Below are positions 34,159 to 48,200 of a DNA stretch of 64,000 nt, in pieces. The stretch covers positions 2,341,350 through 2,405,349 of the forward strand of contig NW_017804242.1 in the NCBI RefSeq assembly GCF_001625305.1, read 5' to 3'. Under the pieces are notes generated by a model, which was not told where the DNA came from, did not search any database, and saw only the letters and a program-made list of their open reading frames with translations. The number at the start of each line of letters is the position of its first letter. The stretch's first letter is position 1. This stretch comes from Branchiostoma belcheri. Lineage: Eukaryota > Chordata > Leptocardii > Amphioxiformes > Branchiostomatidae. The position numbers were made by a program, and so were the translations under genes.

Positions 34159-34919
34159 GGTGGGGGCTGGAGACAGAGAAATCATGTATACTAGTAGAGA
34201 CTGAGAGAAACAGCCTTTCAGCCTTCCACTTACAGGTTATGCTCTATCGGTTGAATAAGTAATTATAATGCCATTGGCATTAAGTATGTTACAAGAGGTG
34301 TTGACATGGACATTTATTTCCGCAGCAATTCATATACATTCATATACATATACAAATTATCCTTGTGTATGTTTGTGTGGGAGCTGGAGCTGGAGGTAGA
34401 GAAACAATTGTAAGTACTTAAACTGTTTGGATACTGCTTGGAAAATGGACATGTTCGCGGAACTATATGTTCGTGTTGGCAGCAGGTGCAGAAGAAAGAG
34501 TGTCAGCAAACTATTTAGTCGCAGTTATGATGAATTTGCAGTACGGAAGTGACTACAAAAACTGCAAATATAAGAGTCCTGCAAACATTAAGTATGACAA
34601 GTGTCTTACAGTAACCTCCTTGCCTGCTGTATTTAAACAAGTTTGGCCAATCATCTTTAGTCTTTGGTATCAAGGTCTTTGTTCAATAAAACCAAGAGTT
34701 TTGCTGACTTTCAAGTGCAAAGTTGTCAAAATAAATTTGAGTTGAAATTTACCTGTCTTCGGTGTAAATAAAATGGTGTCCACTGGAGTTATTACTAGAT
34801 TGTTACCGGCTGCAAGTATTAGTAGGCAGCCCTAAAATTATAAATTACTAGCAGCTGATTACTAGTATTTACTAAATACTAGTAATTTATATCCACTACA
34901 AAACTGGTACATCCGACCT

Positions 34920-35180
34920 CACCCCCCTCCCTCCTCACCAACCTTTTGCTTCAGAAAAACCGCGACATGCCATCTTCGGCACGAGTTATATCCTGAAAGA
35001 ACGCACATGGCTGTTTCCTACGAACAACACTGAATCTATGACAAGGTGCTAAACCCCTAGGTAATAAACATAGATGATTTTAAGTCGTTACGTACCTCCA
35101 AAACGTGAAAATTCAGCGGAGAAAGTGAAGTACGCTTCTCTGGACACAGTGAAGATGGCGGACGAAGGTCGGACATGCGC
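34920..35180 (-). promoter_or_regulatory. Probable 5' leader exon(s) and promoter of COX6C
   Basis: Minus-strand sequence GCCATCTTCACTGTG (about 35160) contains GCCATCTT, and a second GCCATCTT lies on the plus strand near 34970. Both fit YY1-type sites. ACATGCGCAC near 35175 partly matches an NRF-1 site. A minus-strand donor-like TTTTGGAG/GTACGT is at about 35093, and an internal untranslated exon could run from about 34993 (after CTTTCAG) to 34950 (before GTTGGTGAG). Leader structure is inferred. YY1 and NRF-1 sites are common in nuclear respiratory-chain genes. Confidence 0.35.
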
Positions 35181-35485
35181 ACTCGGCTCAATGCTTTATG
35201 ATAGTGACAATAGTCCTCTATTCGCGTCCAAGATTCGCAATAAACTAGCAAGAATCAGAAAGTTTCAATACTAGAAAAGTATTACGGCCATCTATTGATC
35301 CAGTATTATTCTGAAGATAGTGTTTCTATATTTTTATGCTTGTTAGTCTTCTTATTTTGCCATAAATCTAAAGTTAACGCCTGGCTCGGACGAAGGCGAA
35401 TCAGAAACTATGGTTACATCTGGCCTGGAAAGGTCAATGACCTGCACTGTCAGCAGTTTCCAGTCAGGGTTTTGTATGGTTGTTA

Positions 35486-35728
35486 GTCTCTACCAGGCTT
35501 CGGAAGAGGTTGTGGAAGAAGTATTAATTGGCCAGGTAGACGGATAATATACCAGAGGAGTTGGTCCGCAAGAGAGTAGAGTTTGCCTCTTCGGGAGGCA
35601 GCGGCAAATGTACTCCTCAGCAGACCAACTCCCCACTACTGGCATCTCTCTTTTTGGCCAATACTAAATTTAATATATGATAGATTGATAGTAGTACTCT
35701 TGAGCCGTTTCCGAATCCTGGTAGAGGC
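35486..35728. mobile_element. MITE with CTCTACCAGG termini and TA target site
   Basis: The left end GTCTCTACCAGGCTTCGGAA and the right end, inverted, GCCTCTACCAGGATTCGGAA are flanked by TA on both sides, as for Tc1/mariner-like insertions. Inside is AATTGGCCAGG..GAGTTGGTCC. Relatives: 55716-55958 (also TA-flanked), 59249-59454, 51640-52015, 61436-61695 and a one-ended copy at 52494. Confidence 0.75.
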
Positions 35729-35730
35729 TA

Positions 35731-38700
35731 TGACTTTCTGGAGAGATTGTGGAAGGTAACTATGTGCGAAATACATTAACAATAACACTGTGCCAAGGAG
35801 AATAACTATGGAGGTAATTTTTTTTACCTCCATGATTGGACATTCATTCCCCACATAAATGATTTTATTCTTCCCTGTATGTCAGCATGTTTTAAGAAGG
35901 TTTTCATAACCTTAATATGAAAAACATTGGTAAGACCATTATGTTTACAAGGCCAGGACACCTACTAGTACACATTGTATTTGCAGAGAGAAATTGTGAA
36001 AAAGGACTTGGTAGCAGAGGTTTGGTAGATCTACCATTACAGTTTTCACAAACTTCACAACAACAAAAAAAAACAACATGAGCAGAAAGTGCAGCATCTT
36101 GTCTTTTCATCTTTAATATGCCATCTTTCTTTCAAAACATCAAAATGATATGAATACAGTCTGAAGCTTCAATATACCACAGTGTAATGATTGTGCAGCT
36201 TTCTTTGACACCTGAAGGAAAAAAATCCATATGGTAAAATACACAATCATTCAACAAAGTTGGAATGGAATGTACCAAAATCAAACCCTTACACAAATGT
36301 ATTAGGCTTTCCTTGCAATGTTTGAAAACTTCTGCAACAATACATGTTACATGTACTAGTACATGTATCTATAGACTATACAAATCATACTTGCCCCCAC
36401 TTTTAGGAGAAGCAAAGCATTTTATCTGTATTTTGTCTCAAACAATAGTCAAGTCTATGATATGTATGGAAGAAATCTTTCACAAGTTCTTGCACATAAA
36501 GAATATTTGGTCAGAAATAATCCCTATTGATTAAGTACAATTTTTCCAGGTTAAATACAGGATTCAATCAATCAAATCAAAGTGTAGTCCAATCAGTCCA
36601 ATAAGAAAGATTACAGTTAATATATGTAAGTATCAACTGTGTGTCAGTATGTTTTACCTACAATGTGATGCAATCCAAATGCTTAGATATCATTTGGCTA
36701 GAACCAACACTAGAAACTGCTAAACAAACATCAGTTCAGAGTCATAAACAAAATTCTCTGTTGAGATGTCAGTGTAGAGCTATCATGGTATGAACATACA
36801 GTGGATGTAATTACAGTTGTATCACTTTTTGTACTAGTCATTGAATGAAAAAACTTTTTACCAAGTAAACAGTCTGTTACCTATTCTAAAATGCTGCTTT
36901 TGACCAGTTCTAGCATTGCTTCTCACCAATATGCATGAAAACACAGGCAACATAGGGAGCAAATGTAGTGAATCACTTGATTTTCAAATGCGCAATTGAA
37001 CAACCAAAACACCACCTTGCAAACTTGACAGGTCAACCATAATTTGGCCCACTGCATTTTAGGAATCCACAGTTCTATTCATTCATGCTAAGTATGTGAC
37101 TTTGTTCCCTGTGCGTTTGGCAATGCAGTCCTCACAAGAAGTACATGTAGTGCATTCCATATGGTAATGTTACCTGTCCATAGTGCTAGAAAGCCTTCCA
37201 TTAGACATGTGTATGTACAGTTGGTGTATAGAACTCCTATTCCATAACAGGAACAGACAGACTGTATTATGAACAGATAGTAATGACTGTTGGGCAATTT
37301 TTAGAACTTTGTTTTGCAGAAGATACAATTTTGACAATGCTTTATTATTTGAATATCAATGGAAAACAAACAGAAAATGCTCTGGTTGTGGGAGCTGACA
37401 TTTGGCTTGAATCAGGACCACATGTCACAAAGCTTCAAAGGTTGATCAGGAGAACTTCAAGAAAGTTGATGAAGGCCAGGTCATGTCAAATTTGGTCCCT
37501 TAACAATTACTGTAGCTTGCTTCTGGAAGGTCAAGATCAATCAAAATGAGGTACTCGTGAGGTCAAGCTTTAAGTTTTTGATACGAGCAGGTACAGTAGA
37601 TTCATCCGTGTTTTCTCTTTAGATACTTGAACAGTAGTCTAAAGTGAACTGAGGCAGGAATGGTACAGAAAATCCAAACATTTTTAACTACACCACGCCA
37701 TGCTTGATCCCTAAATGAAATATCTTACTGTTGGAACTGGTTTGGTTTAACCAAAAATGTTATAGATAGTGCCATGGATGACTGAGGCTATTCCTTCTGG
37801 TTTACATTGTTTCAAGATTGTGGAAAAGAAGGGCAGGTGTGTATAGTTGGATGAACAAAGTGTAAAGAACTGTTACAGTTCCAACCGGAACTACATTGTA
37901 CTAGTGCTTGTGTCATCTGGCAATATCCTTCTCTCAGATGGAATGGCATTTTTAAACTAGTATCTATACACTGAACTCTAAACTTATACAACATTTTGCT
38001 GTACAAAACGTTACTCACAATACTGACTTTAAGTCTCAAATCTGGAATGACATTTTATAACTCAACAATATACTTAAACTCTCAACAAACATTTTACGTT
38101 CATATATATATATCACTTTTGCACTCAACAAGAAATAAATAAATGAGCAAATAAATAAATAAGGTGTCTTTGAGTCATATGAGACTTCATCTCACATATG
38201 TCATAATGTAGAGGCAGCATTTTTCATGTAAAATAGAATACACTTCTCCTGAACACAATCTTTGGATATCTACAAAACCGTCCATTTCACTAGACATTTT
38301 GGCCAAGTGCAGCTTCATCTATATATATATATATATCAATAAATTTATGACCTCAGACCATATCTACAAAACCATCTGCAAACCACCATACTTTTCTCTG
38401 ATACTGGTATCAACAGTATACCTTCATATCTCACCAGTATCTTCTCTAGTAATAAAAAAAACTCTCAATGCTTTGCCTACAATACTAGATCAATATCTAA
38501 ATTTCCCCATACCTTGGTAGTGTTATTACCAATTTCAAACCAACAATGCGGGTGAACTTTGCGGCTACGATGTAAAGTAGGAAGATTCTGCAAATAGGAG
38601 GTGCCATAAAGTTTCCTCTCCATAAGTACTAATAGACATATCTGTATTTCTCTTCTATATAATATGTCTTCAACATATAATACACCTTTAATACCATTGA

Positions 38701-39237
38701 AGGTGCTCAGATCTATTAGAACATTAAGTTTCTCTTTCAATTTGTGGAGGCACAATCGTTAGACCTTTTCATGAAGACTTGTACAAGAGATAGCAGTGGA
38801 AAAAAGTGCTATCCAAGCCCTACATCGGTAGACATTCCAAAGTCAAAGTCACAAAACTGGTGATGCGCGTTCTCTCAGATTCCACGGAATCACTGTTATA
38901 ATCAGTAATGCAATCTTGTTCCGAGGCCATAGTTGGTGGCACCTTTGTATTAATGTTGGGCATAATTTTGCCACACACTCTCACACACATGGTTTTAGCC
39001 ATTCTTTTCCTGTCACACCCTGCCCAAGACACATGTCTCTAACTTGGTGAAAACACCAATGTATTAAACAATGTCAACATCTTTCTCTCCCTGTCGTAAG
39101 AAACAGGATCTAAGTGATTGCACGACGGACACCCTACACACTCAATTAACCGCAATCTCCTTGTCTGTTCATTTCCAGACAGGCACTGCCACATTGCACA
39201 CAGGACGGCCCAACCGCACCGGTTTTGCAGGCGCCAT
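35731..39237. other. AT-rich region downstream of NOL4
   Basis: No coding exon is supported. It probably includes a long NOL4 3' UTR. A minus-strand AATAAA (TTTATT, 37341-37346) and another at 35864-35869 are candidate 3' ends. Simple (TA)n and (AAAT)n runs occur at 38105-38160 and 38320-38340. Confidence 0.4.
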
Positions 39238-42200
39238 CTAGCTCTGCTGTAGGAGGAGCTGCTCCAGTTCGTCCGCGGAACGGTAGAGGAACGCGGCCGA
39301 CTCCCGGTACCCGGCGATCAGCTGTTTGATGGCGGCGACCTCGTTGGGGTTCAAGGTGCTCTTGGATGGACTCTTCTTTAAACTGAGATCAGTGGGACCT
39401 GTGTGTGGGCGAGGAAATATGCCAGATATCACTCATATGTCATGTCAGTAAAATGTCAGAGTACCAAGTAACATCTGTGTCCATAATATCACCATGGTCC
39501 ATAATACCACCACCTTGAGAAACAGTGTGCTGAAAGATATTTTTCCTGCAACATACTTGGTATGCACTCCTTCACACATCAAATGTACATACCTAGGGTA
39601 TGTTGCAGTAAAAATATCTTTAAGCACACTATTTCTCAAGGTGGCGATATTATGGACCCTGGTGATATTATGGACATAGATGTTATACATACAATGTAGG
39701 GATGCTCTCTGTATGTTTGACTATGCAGTCCTTACAACTAATACATTCTATTGGGTACCTGTCCATGGTGCTAAAAAGCCTTCCATTACATATGTGTATG
39801 TATCATTATATTACTCACCAGGTGCTGACTAGTACTGACATTGTCAATTGGTACTGAATTTTCCATTGACAGTTTTTTTCTCTCTTTTTGCAAGCTGTCC
39901 ATGGTGCTAAAAAGCTTTCCATTACACATATGTATGTATAATTGTATCACTGACATTGTGAAGAATCTATGTTGTCAAGAGGTCCTAAATTTTCATGTTT
40001 TAAATTTTTTTTCTTCCAAAGAGAATCTGCAATGTATCTATCGCTCAAGCAGTTGCTGTTCAGCATGTTGGCAAAACCCAGATTTTTTGCAGTCAACACT
40101 GCATCAGAATTTTGCCTGTTGCAGCTGATATGTTTTCCAACACAACACTTGAAAACTATTGACAGGATGTCATCCTTAAATATGCGAATATGACCTTAAA
40201 TGAGATGTTTTGCCAAAGAGCTAATACACAATACATTACAGGTTTAGTGCAGGGCTAGGCGCAGTGTGTTTTGCTGAGGTGGTATACTGTCCTCACCATT
40301 TGTGACTGACGACTGATGGTAGCTCTGTGAGTTTGGATAACTGTGAAGACCAAGGCGGGACGTTCCATTTGGGTAGGAGGTGGAGTTGTAAGGCAGAAGT
40401 TCTGAGTGGCAGTCTAGGACTGGTGGCTCATCCTGAAACAAATTCAGATATACAGTCAGACTTGTCAAGAAGGAGACCACCTAGGGGACCAAGGAAAAGT
40501 GGTCCCTATGCAAAGTTAGACAATGGTCTTCTTATGCAAAAAGTATGCTAACAAAACCACAGCAAAATTTCCATCTGTTTTAGAATAGATTTCGTCAAAA
40601 TTGACGAATAGACTCAGTGGCAAACTGGAGCAGTGGGTGATTGAGTGAGTCCCTTCCATAGCTTTTCATGGAAATAATAAATAGATAATGTATATCTTGT
40701 AAAAAAAACACCTGGATTTCCTACTTTGAAAGAAAACCACACAGATCTTTAAGACTGTACCCACCCGATGATGGTCTGTTTTCATGCGTTTTGTTTGAGG
40801 CTCGTCTTGGTGTAAGGCCTTGAGTTGGTCCTGCTGTCTCTTGGCTTCGCTCTCGCAGGCTGCTGCCAGGATGCTTTCAGCCATGGCGGATGTGAGGTGA
40901 GGTGGGGTGGGTCTCAACTGGGGGGAGATGAACAAGGTAAAGGTGAAGATCCCATAGTAGAGTCATGTGGCACAATGACAGGGTGTTTGATCCAGAATGC
41001 CAGAGGTAAAGGCACTTCACACGACTGTCCACACTCCACCCACCATGGCAGTGGAAGAAGTGGAAGGAGAGGGATGGGCTCCGCCTTTCAATACACACAT
41101 AACTGGCCTCTAGACACAGTAGACAACACCTCACTACCCCTACAGTCTCAAAAAGGCTACAGGACTCCTTTTTTTTTTTAAAGACCCCATAGCTTTTTTT
41201 AGGCCATAGGGACAGTGGCTTGTTAATCCACTGGGTCTAGGGCATACTAAGGTATTGGAAGGTGGAGCCCATTCCTCTCCTTCCACTGTCTTTTACCTCC
41301 CCAACCAAAGTCAGGTACCCATTTTATAGCATTTGAGCCCTTGTTGCACTTCTTCATTCTTCTATAGGACTTGAGGTACGAAATAGAAAAAGTTGAATGA
41401 TTGATCAATTGCTTTATTGATTGATTGGTTTTATTGATTGATGTACTTACAGTTTCCACCCCATTGGAGTCCTTGTTGCGCTTCATTCTTCTGCAGGACT
41501 TAAGGTACGTTCGGATTCGCTTGCGGGCCCGCTCGTTGAACTCGGGAAACTGCCGGTTGCACGACTCGATGATGGCCTGGATCTTCTCCTTGGGCTGCTT
41601 AGAGATGGGCACCATCCGGTCCAGATTCTCATCCACAAAGAGACGGACAAACATCTGCAACAAAACAAGACATCAGCATCAAACAAGCGAGATTAACCAA
41701 ATAGGCAGATAACATGCTGGGGGAGCTAGTCCACCAAGGTATACATTTACCACTCTGAACCGTACTCCTTTTGCAAACTGAATGCCCTGGCATGTCTGTT
41801 TAAATCTGTTTATTTGGCCAATTTCTATTCTTTCTAGCCACTTCCAAAGCCTGGACAAGGCTAGGGAAAGTTTGTTTTTTTTTAAATCAAGGGTCACACA
41901 AGTCCTGTTTTGCCCCCTCGATCAACACTTGCCCAGTGATCAGTGACTAGTGGAAAGAGGGCCTAACTTAAGTAGTGTCAGGTATAATCTCTAACTTAAG
42001 TAGTGTCGGGTATAATAGACGTATCTAACTGGTACTCTGGTATGAAGAGATGTTGAGAGGGCTTACAGACAACAAGATGCTGTGTGGTATCTGTATCGGT
42101 ATAGCCGGTATAACTGCCCTTCGGGATAACTTAACACACCAGCTTCGCAGTTTTTGAACACCTCAATTCTTGGTTGATAACTCTGATATTTGAAGGCATG

Positions 42201-45200
42201 ACTGTTTCTTGTTCTATATCTTGGTATTACAGTTACTGTAGATACTTAGTGGTTGGTACATCCACCAGTCGTGGACATACCAACTACTGTCAGTGGTACT
42301 GTGTGTAACCTCCCATTTAACTGGGAAGATACTTACGTTGAAGGCCTTCAGTCTCTCTGGGTCCACGTCCTGGTCGTTTATCTTGTCGTTGTCGTCATTG
42401 TCATCATCATCGTCGTCGTCACGCGACTCTGGTCGGCTGACGGACAGGTCCTCCGGCACGATGGGCGCCTCTAACTGTGCGGTCAATTCAGGGTAGTGAG
42501 TTCGGTCATAGGCATGGGAAGCCTGCAGAGGTGTCAGAATTGCAGACACATACGAGTAAACAGACGGTAATCTCCAAGCAGATATTTGGTGGCTACAATA
42601 CATTATATTATAGAATGATATTTATCCTCTTCATCCCTTGTGAGACATATAATGTAATGCCATGCCTTTTTCTTAATTTCCATCTGGGTCTGTCCTTAAT
42701 TGGCCACCTTCTTTGGTGGCTACAAGACAGTATCAAATTTACAAGACAGTATCAAATTGGCAGGGAAGTATCCAATAATATGTTTGGCTGGCAAAAAAAA
42801 TTATGCCGGTACAAAAAAGAAAGTCAGATAAAAAATGCCTACAAAGGCGTTAAGAATAAGCCAAAGCTTAAACTGTTAGGCTGGTGAAAAAAGTTATACT
42901 GGTACAAAAAAGAAATGCTGATAAAAATGCCTAGAGCCTTCAAAAATAAGGCCCCGCAAGCCTAAACCTCTGCTTGGAGAGTAAACAGATGAACCCTGAA
43001 CACTCAGTGCTTCTTGTGTAAACTGCAGAGGGGTGGGACATAGTGCAAAGTGCAGGTGCCTTAAGTGCAAATCAGCAGGTGCTTAACGAAGTGTAAGTGC
43101 AAATCCGTCCTCCTTACTTCAGCAGATTTTTCCACCCAATCTAACCAAATCATATATTCCATGACATTTATAGTGACATATATAATATATGACTTTCCCA
43201 ACTCAACAGGTAACCAGCTATATTAACAGTTGACCTTAGCTATCACTTTGGTACTCTACTGGACAGTATCATTAGTTTGTTGAGAATTCTGCTTATCACA
43301 TTTAACTACATTCAAAGTCTCTAAAAACATATCATTTGTAATCACCAATTAAAAAAGAACAATTTGCCATAATGACAACCACGTTAGTACAACGTATAAT
43401 TTTTTGAAGGTCGTAGGTCAATCAATAGACTCACGTTTCTTTTTGGTTCCTGGTCAGCGGCTTTCAGGCAAGCGAAGAGAGAGTAGGTGTGACCGTGGGC
43501 ACTGATGTCAGGTCGATGACCCTTCTGACCTTCCACCTCCAACCTCCGACCTGTCAGACCCTCCGACGGGGAACTCCGCGACTCGGCTGACTTTGGCGAC
43601 TTGTCGCTCAAGTTGATTGGCTCCATGCTGTCGTCATTCTTGCTGTCCTGGCTTCCTATTGGCTGCTTGCCGGCAGCTGTTTCTGTTAGACTCTTTCCTA
43701 TTGGCTTGTTGGAGGGAGGTGTGGGACTAGTAGGCGCTGCACTGCTGTCATCTGATGCAGAATCTTCTGTTCAAAACAAGACATTACAGGATAAATTTAT
43801 CTTTTATTCATTCATTTGCATCAAGTACATGTCCAAACACTACTTAAAAACTATCCTCAGCACATCTCCTACCTATATCCTACCTATGAATTACTTAAAA
43901 GTACTTGATAAAAACTTGGCTGGCATAATGTCGCCAGCAATTTATTTACATTATGCCAAGAATTAAAAAGTAAACTGATGATACCATCATCAGATTAGAC
44001 AGAAGCAGAGATGCAAATGTAAAAATGAGTAAAGAAATGAGTACACAAAGACCAGGTGCTACAACCCGCTCCAACATGATCGAATCAAAGTACTGTAATG
44101 TAGTAAGAAAATCAAAATCTATTATTGTCTAGCATTATATTTGGGGTGCATACTGGCAACCTGCCCACAGTGTAAATAATGATATTCATCTGTGTGTGTG
44201 TGCAATCTTCTGTGTGCAAAGTGAAAAGACAACCCACAGACATAACAACTTACACTTAGAACACCCTCATCTAATCGGCAATGACATTATATTAATAGTG
44301 TTAAGATGGATAGATCTTGACTCTGAAATACATTGCCCACTCGTGTTAAATCTTTAAAGTCTTGAATGTCTGTCTCCTCTTTAAGCGGACTGGAAAGGGT
44401 TGCTAGTGAGTTAGGACGGGATGTTGAACTTCATTGTGTTTGTCAAAAAAGAGCTATGCCCTGGTACAACCTGTAAATACTAACTGTACATAGCGTCTGT
44501 CTTCTCTGTCACAACCAGTGGGAGATTAGCTCTTCAGTGAGTTAAAACTGGATCAAGATTACTTTCTTTCTTTCTAAGACTAGCCCCATCACAAGCTCAG
44601 GACATCTTCTCTGTCATAACCAGTGGGAGATTAGCTCTTCAGCAAGCTAAAACTGGATCAAGATTACTTTCTTTCTTTCTAAGAGCCCATCTCCAGTCCA
44701 GGAGGCGGGACTGAAGATCACTCAAGATTTGCTGCCTTAATACCGTCTCCCCCACAGTCGCCCTAATCGTCCCTCTCTGTGCAGCGTGATGCTATCTGTT
44801 TTACTGCCTCTCTCCATGTTACCCCCCATTTCTTTTGCTGCTTTGTGCAACGGGTTCACCGAAGGGCCATGGTGGTTCATTCCCAGACTTAGCAAACCAC
44901 AAGTACTGACATGTGACTGTCAAACTGACAGTCTCATTTCAGTAACATTTCAGTACTAAAGCTGTAATGCAACTTGGTGGCTCATGGTGGCAGAGCGGTT
45001 TGGGCTTTGGCTAAAATTTTTGATGTCATGTTAGGCTGTTTTTCTCAGGCTTTCTTTTTTTTTTGCCAGTGATGTTGATGTGTAACCAATTGCTGATTTG
45101 ATAATGTCTTGTACTTCGTAGCCACTGAAAGATCTGTTTGGATATTGACCATAGGGCATGACACTGTATGTTGATATTGTCACATAGCTTACTTCCTGTT

Positions 45201-48200
45201 AGCTTTTTCCCTTCATATTCATGATGTGGAATTACTTAACGCTACAGCATTAAATGTATGACTGTGAAGCAGCTAGACAAAACCTTGCTTTATTGTCATT
45301 CAAACAATAAGAGTGCTGAAAACCAAACCATGAACTGTGTGATGTTCAAATTTTACACACTAATTCATCTGTACTATGTGTTACATAATTACTGGGTATG
45401 TTTGGACATACATGTTTCAGTAAGCTTCTATTGTGACCAACACAAATGCAGGACTGATGCCTCATTTGTTTAAGTGGGCCCACAGCAGGGAGTATATTAC
45501 AATTGCTTTAAGCTCTTAATATTTCACTAATATTAACTAAATTATATTGAGATTTACCACATTTGTAAAAGAATTGACATAATAGGTGTCAACAGCCCTA
45601 ACCACAAGACCACCTTGCCACCAATATATAATATTTACCACTGAAACAAAATGCAAATTTTAAAAGGTTATGGCAAAGACAATCCTGTGTGGCACTGTGT
45701 GAGGAGGAAAAAAGAGCCAGACAGAAAAAGAGATGGGAGGGATACAACATCAGAGAACAGAGTGAGATTCTCTGGATAGCAGAAAACAGAGAAGGTTGGA
45801 GAAAGGCAATTGACAACAGTCAACCAGACCCAGAGACAGACATACATTCAAGTGCTCAAGAACTGTAGCTGAATGTAGCTCTGCAATATTTACTGCGTCA
45901 TCGTGGAACGTATTCCTCTGGTGCTGACAGGTTTAGGGTCGTTTTGTGGCCAGTTGTCTCCTTTTCCCGCACTCTCGGGACGTGAATATGTGTCTCATCA
46001 ACTGGAAATCGTGCTAATCACCCCGACGATTGATGACCAATTCTGTCCTCCCGACATCCATTCACGGCCTGACCCGCAGCCTGGCTCAGCGCGATCCACT
46101 ACCTTTCACAGGTCAACAAAAGAAACCATTTCTGGCCCTCCTACATAGGACATCAACGCAACCTGCGGGCTGGCAGTTTGTAGGGAGAATTGGCAATATA
46201 ATCAACACCCCCCTGTGGCAATGTGCAACAAACTGGCCTTTTATCGGCGTGATTGACTGCCGAATTCACCCAAGGTATTCTCTGCAAACATTATGGTCTC
46301 ACATTAACCCCCCTCCAACTGCTGGGCTAATGCCTGTAAGTCCATGTGGGCTATTTATGTCTGGCTACAGGACCAGGTCAGTCAATTTTCCTTTAGTGGA
46401 GGCACCCTGAGTTAACTCTGGACACAGAATTATGTTAAGGGCTGCCGCAAATGTATTGGGACACGATTTTTTTTCTTGAAAGGAACTCTATAGAAAGGCA
46501 TAAAAAGTGAGTAGTAAGTTTTTCTTCTTGTGGTCCTAGTGGTCTCTTTGGAGACAGGTCGTTAAATGTGTTGAAACTGTTCTATCTACGTGTTTTATGT
46601 ATGCAGAAGACTACAGACATTCGTCACCTTGTCTGTATGGTAAAATGTAGTTCTTACATTTACTGTAGCTGTATAAGAAAGCCAAGTTGCATGTAAGTAG
46701 TTTTGACGTTCGGAAGTTCCCTGTGTATGTGGATGGAATTGTGAACACTATTCCAATTAAGAACCCACTGAAATTTAGTGCAAAACTGGTAGAACACTAC
46801 AGATATAGACTATGCAAGGTGCATGTATAACCTTACCTATGTGATGCAATATAATTAGGTAAGTACATAATGATATTGTTACATATAATTACATATATTA
46901 TGTACTACACTTTACTTTAGCTGTTTAAGCCAAGTTGCATGTAGCAGTTTTGACATTCGAAAGTACCCTGTCTATGTGGATGAAATTCTGAATGCATTAT
47001 TCCAGCAAAACACACTGCAAAACTCTCCAGAGGCCCCCACCCAGACAGCACTCTGCATCTGTGCAGAATGACTGATGTTGTTTCATGCTGTCCTACATCC
47101 ACCATCCGTCTCCTCCAGTATTACTGTTACTAGTCTGCATCCTAAGCTGAAGCCTGAGGCTAGGAAGAAATGCTGTGTTCCCAGTTTCCCCACTGGCCAT
47201 AGTAAAAACCCGCCAACCCTAGCCCTTTTTGGACTGCTGGCAATGTTGATCTGACATCTGAATTTCAAACACTCTAAAATGTTATTTCGCACCTTTTCAG
47301 AGGGAATTTTTTAAACCCATCTTTATTCATGAAAGCTCAATGAAAAGCGGCATGCAAGCTGCATTTCATTTATAGGGCAAATCAGGTGAAATATTTGTCT
47401 CTTTGTAAGTTCTGAGTGCTGCAGCAGGTAAAATTTGTCTGGTGCAGGTACTTATCAATCTTACCTGCACCAGTGCCAATATGCAGAAAAAGTATTTTGA
47501 GCTTTGTAGTTTTACATTGTCAAACCGTACAATATTATCTTTGATTGCTTCAGCCAGAAAAATGGTGATCCAGCCAAAAAGTACTTTAATCTCTAACATT
47601 TTCTACTACTGACCCTGTTTTGTTTCAGGACTGTAACTGGAAACACAACATATTCTTTTATTTGTTGCATTGACTGCGTATTTTATCACCTATAAAGTGT
47701 AAATGAACTAACAGCTATACTTCCTGAATTGTTTTCAGTGTGATCCATACTTCCTAAATTCTGAGTGGTAGGTACATTTGTCTGATGAAGATAACTTTCA
47801 ATGTTGCAGTAATATGCAGAAAAAAATTATGTCAATCCCTGATCTATTTTTCCTGGGCCTAACAGTAATTTTTAATGTTACATGCACCAGTGCTGGTATG
47901 CAGAAAAAAATATTTCGAGCTCTGCAGTTTACATCTGTCAAACTGTATTTGTTGGACCACTACAGTAGACAAAAGACATTAATTTCTTACATTATCTACG
48001 ACCCTAACTTTTTCAGGACTGTACTTGGAAACATATTTTTTTCGTGGGCCTATATGTGTTACCCTCCCATCAATATACTATGCAGATTGAAACAAGTATT
48101 TTGAGCCCTGAGATTTACATTGTGAAACCATATTTTTTTGATTGCTTAAGAAAAAAAATGATCTTGACCTCTAACATTGTCTACCGACCCTAACTTTTTC

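Noticed and set aside
40244-40296. In-frame stop after LRLALH as the end of NOL4
   Set aside because: Using the internal GTGAGG donor at 40296 gives [13 protein letters not shown], which matches vertebrate NOL4. The readthrough form could be a minor isoform.
41241-41450. Longer NOL4 exon reading through to 41247
   Set aside because: A GTAAGT donor at 41450 and the conserved next exon ([11 protein letters not shown]) fix the end. The readthrough part is an exon relic plus intron.
46030-46410. 126-codon plus-strand frame in the NOL4 intron
   Set aside because: No family resemblance, and adjacent frames are also open. Kept only as a possible non-coding island.
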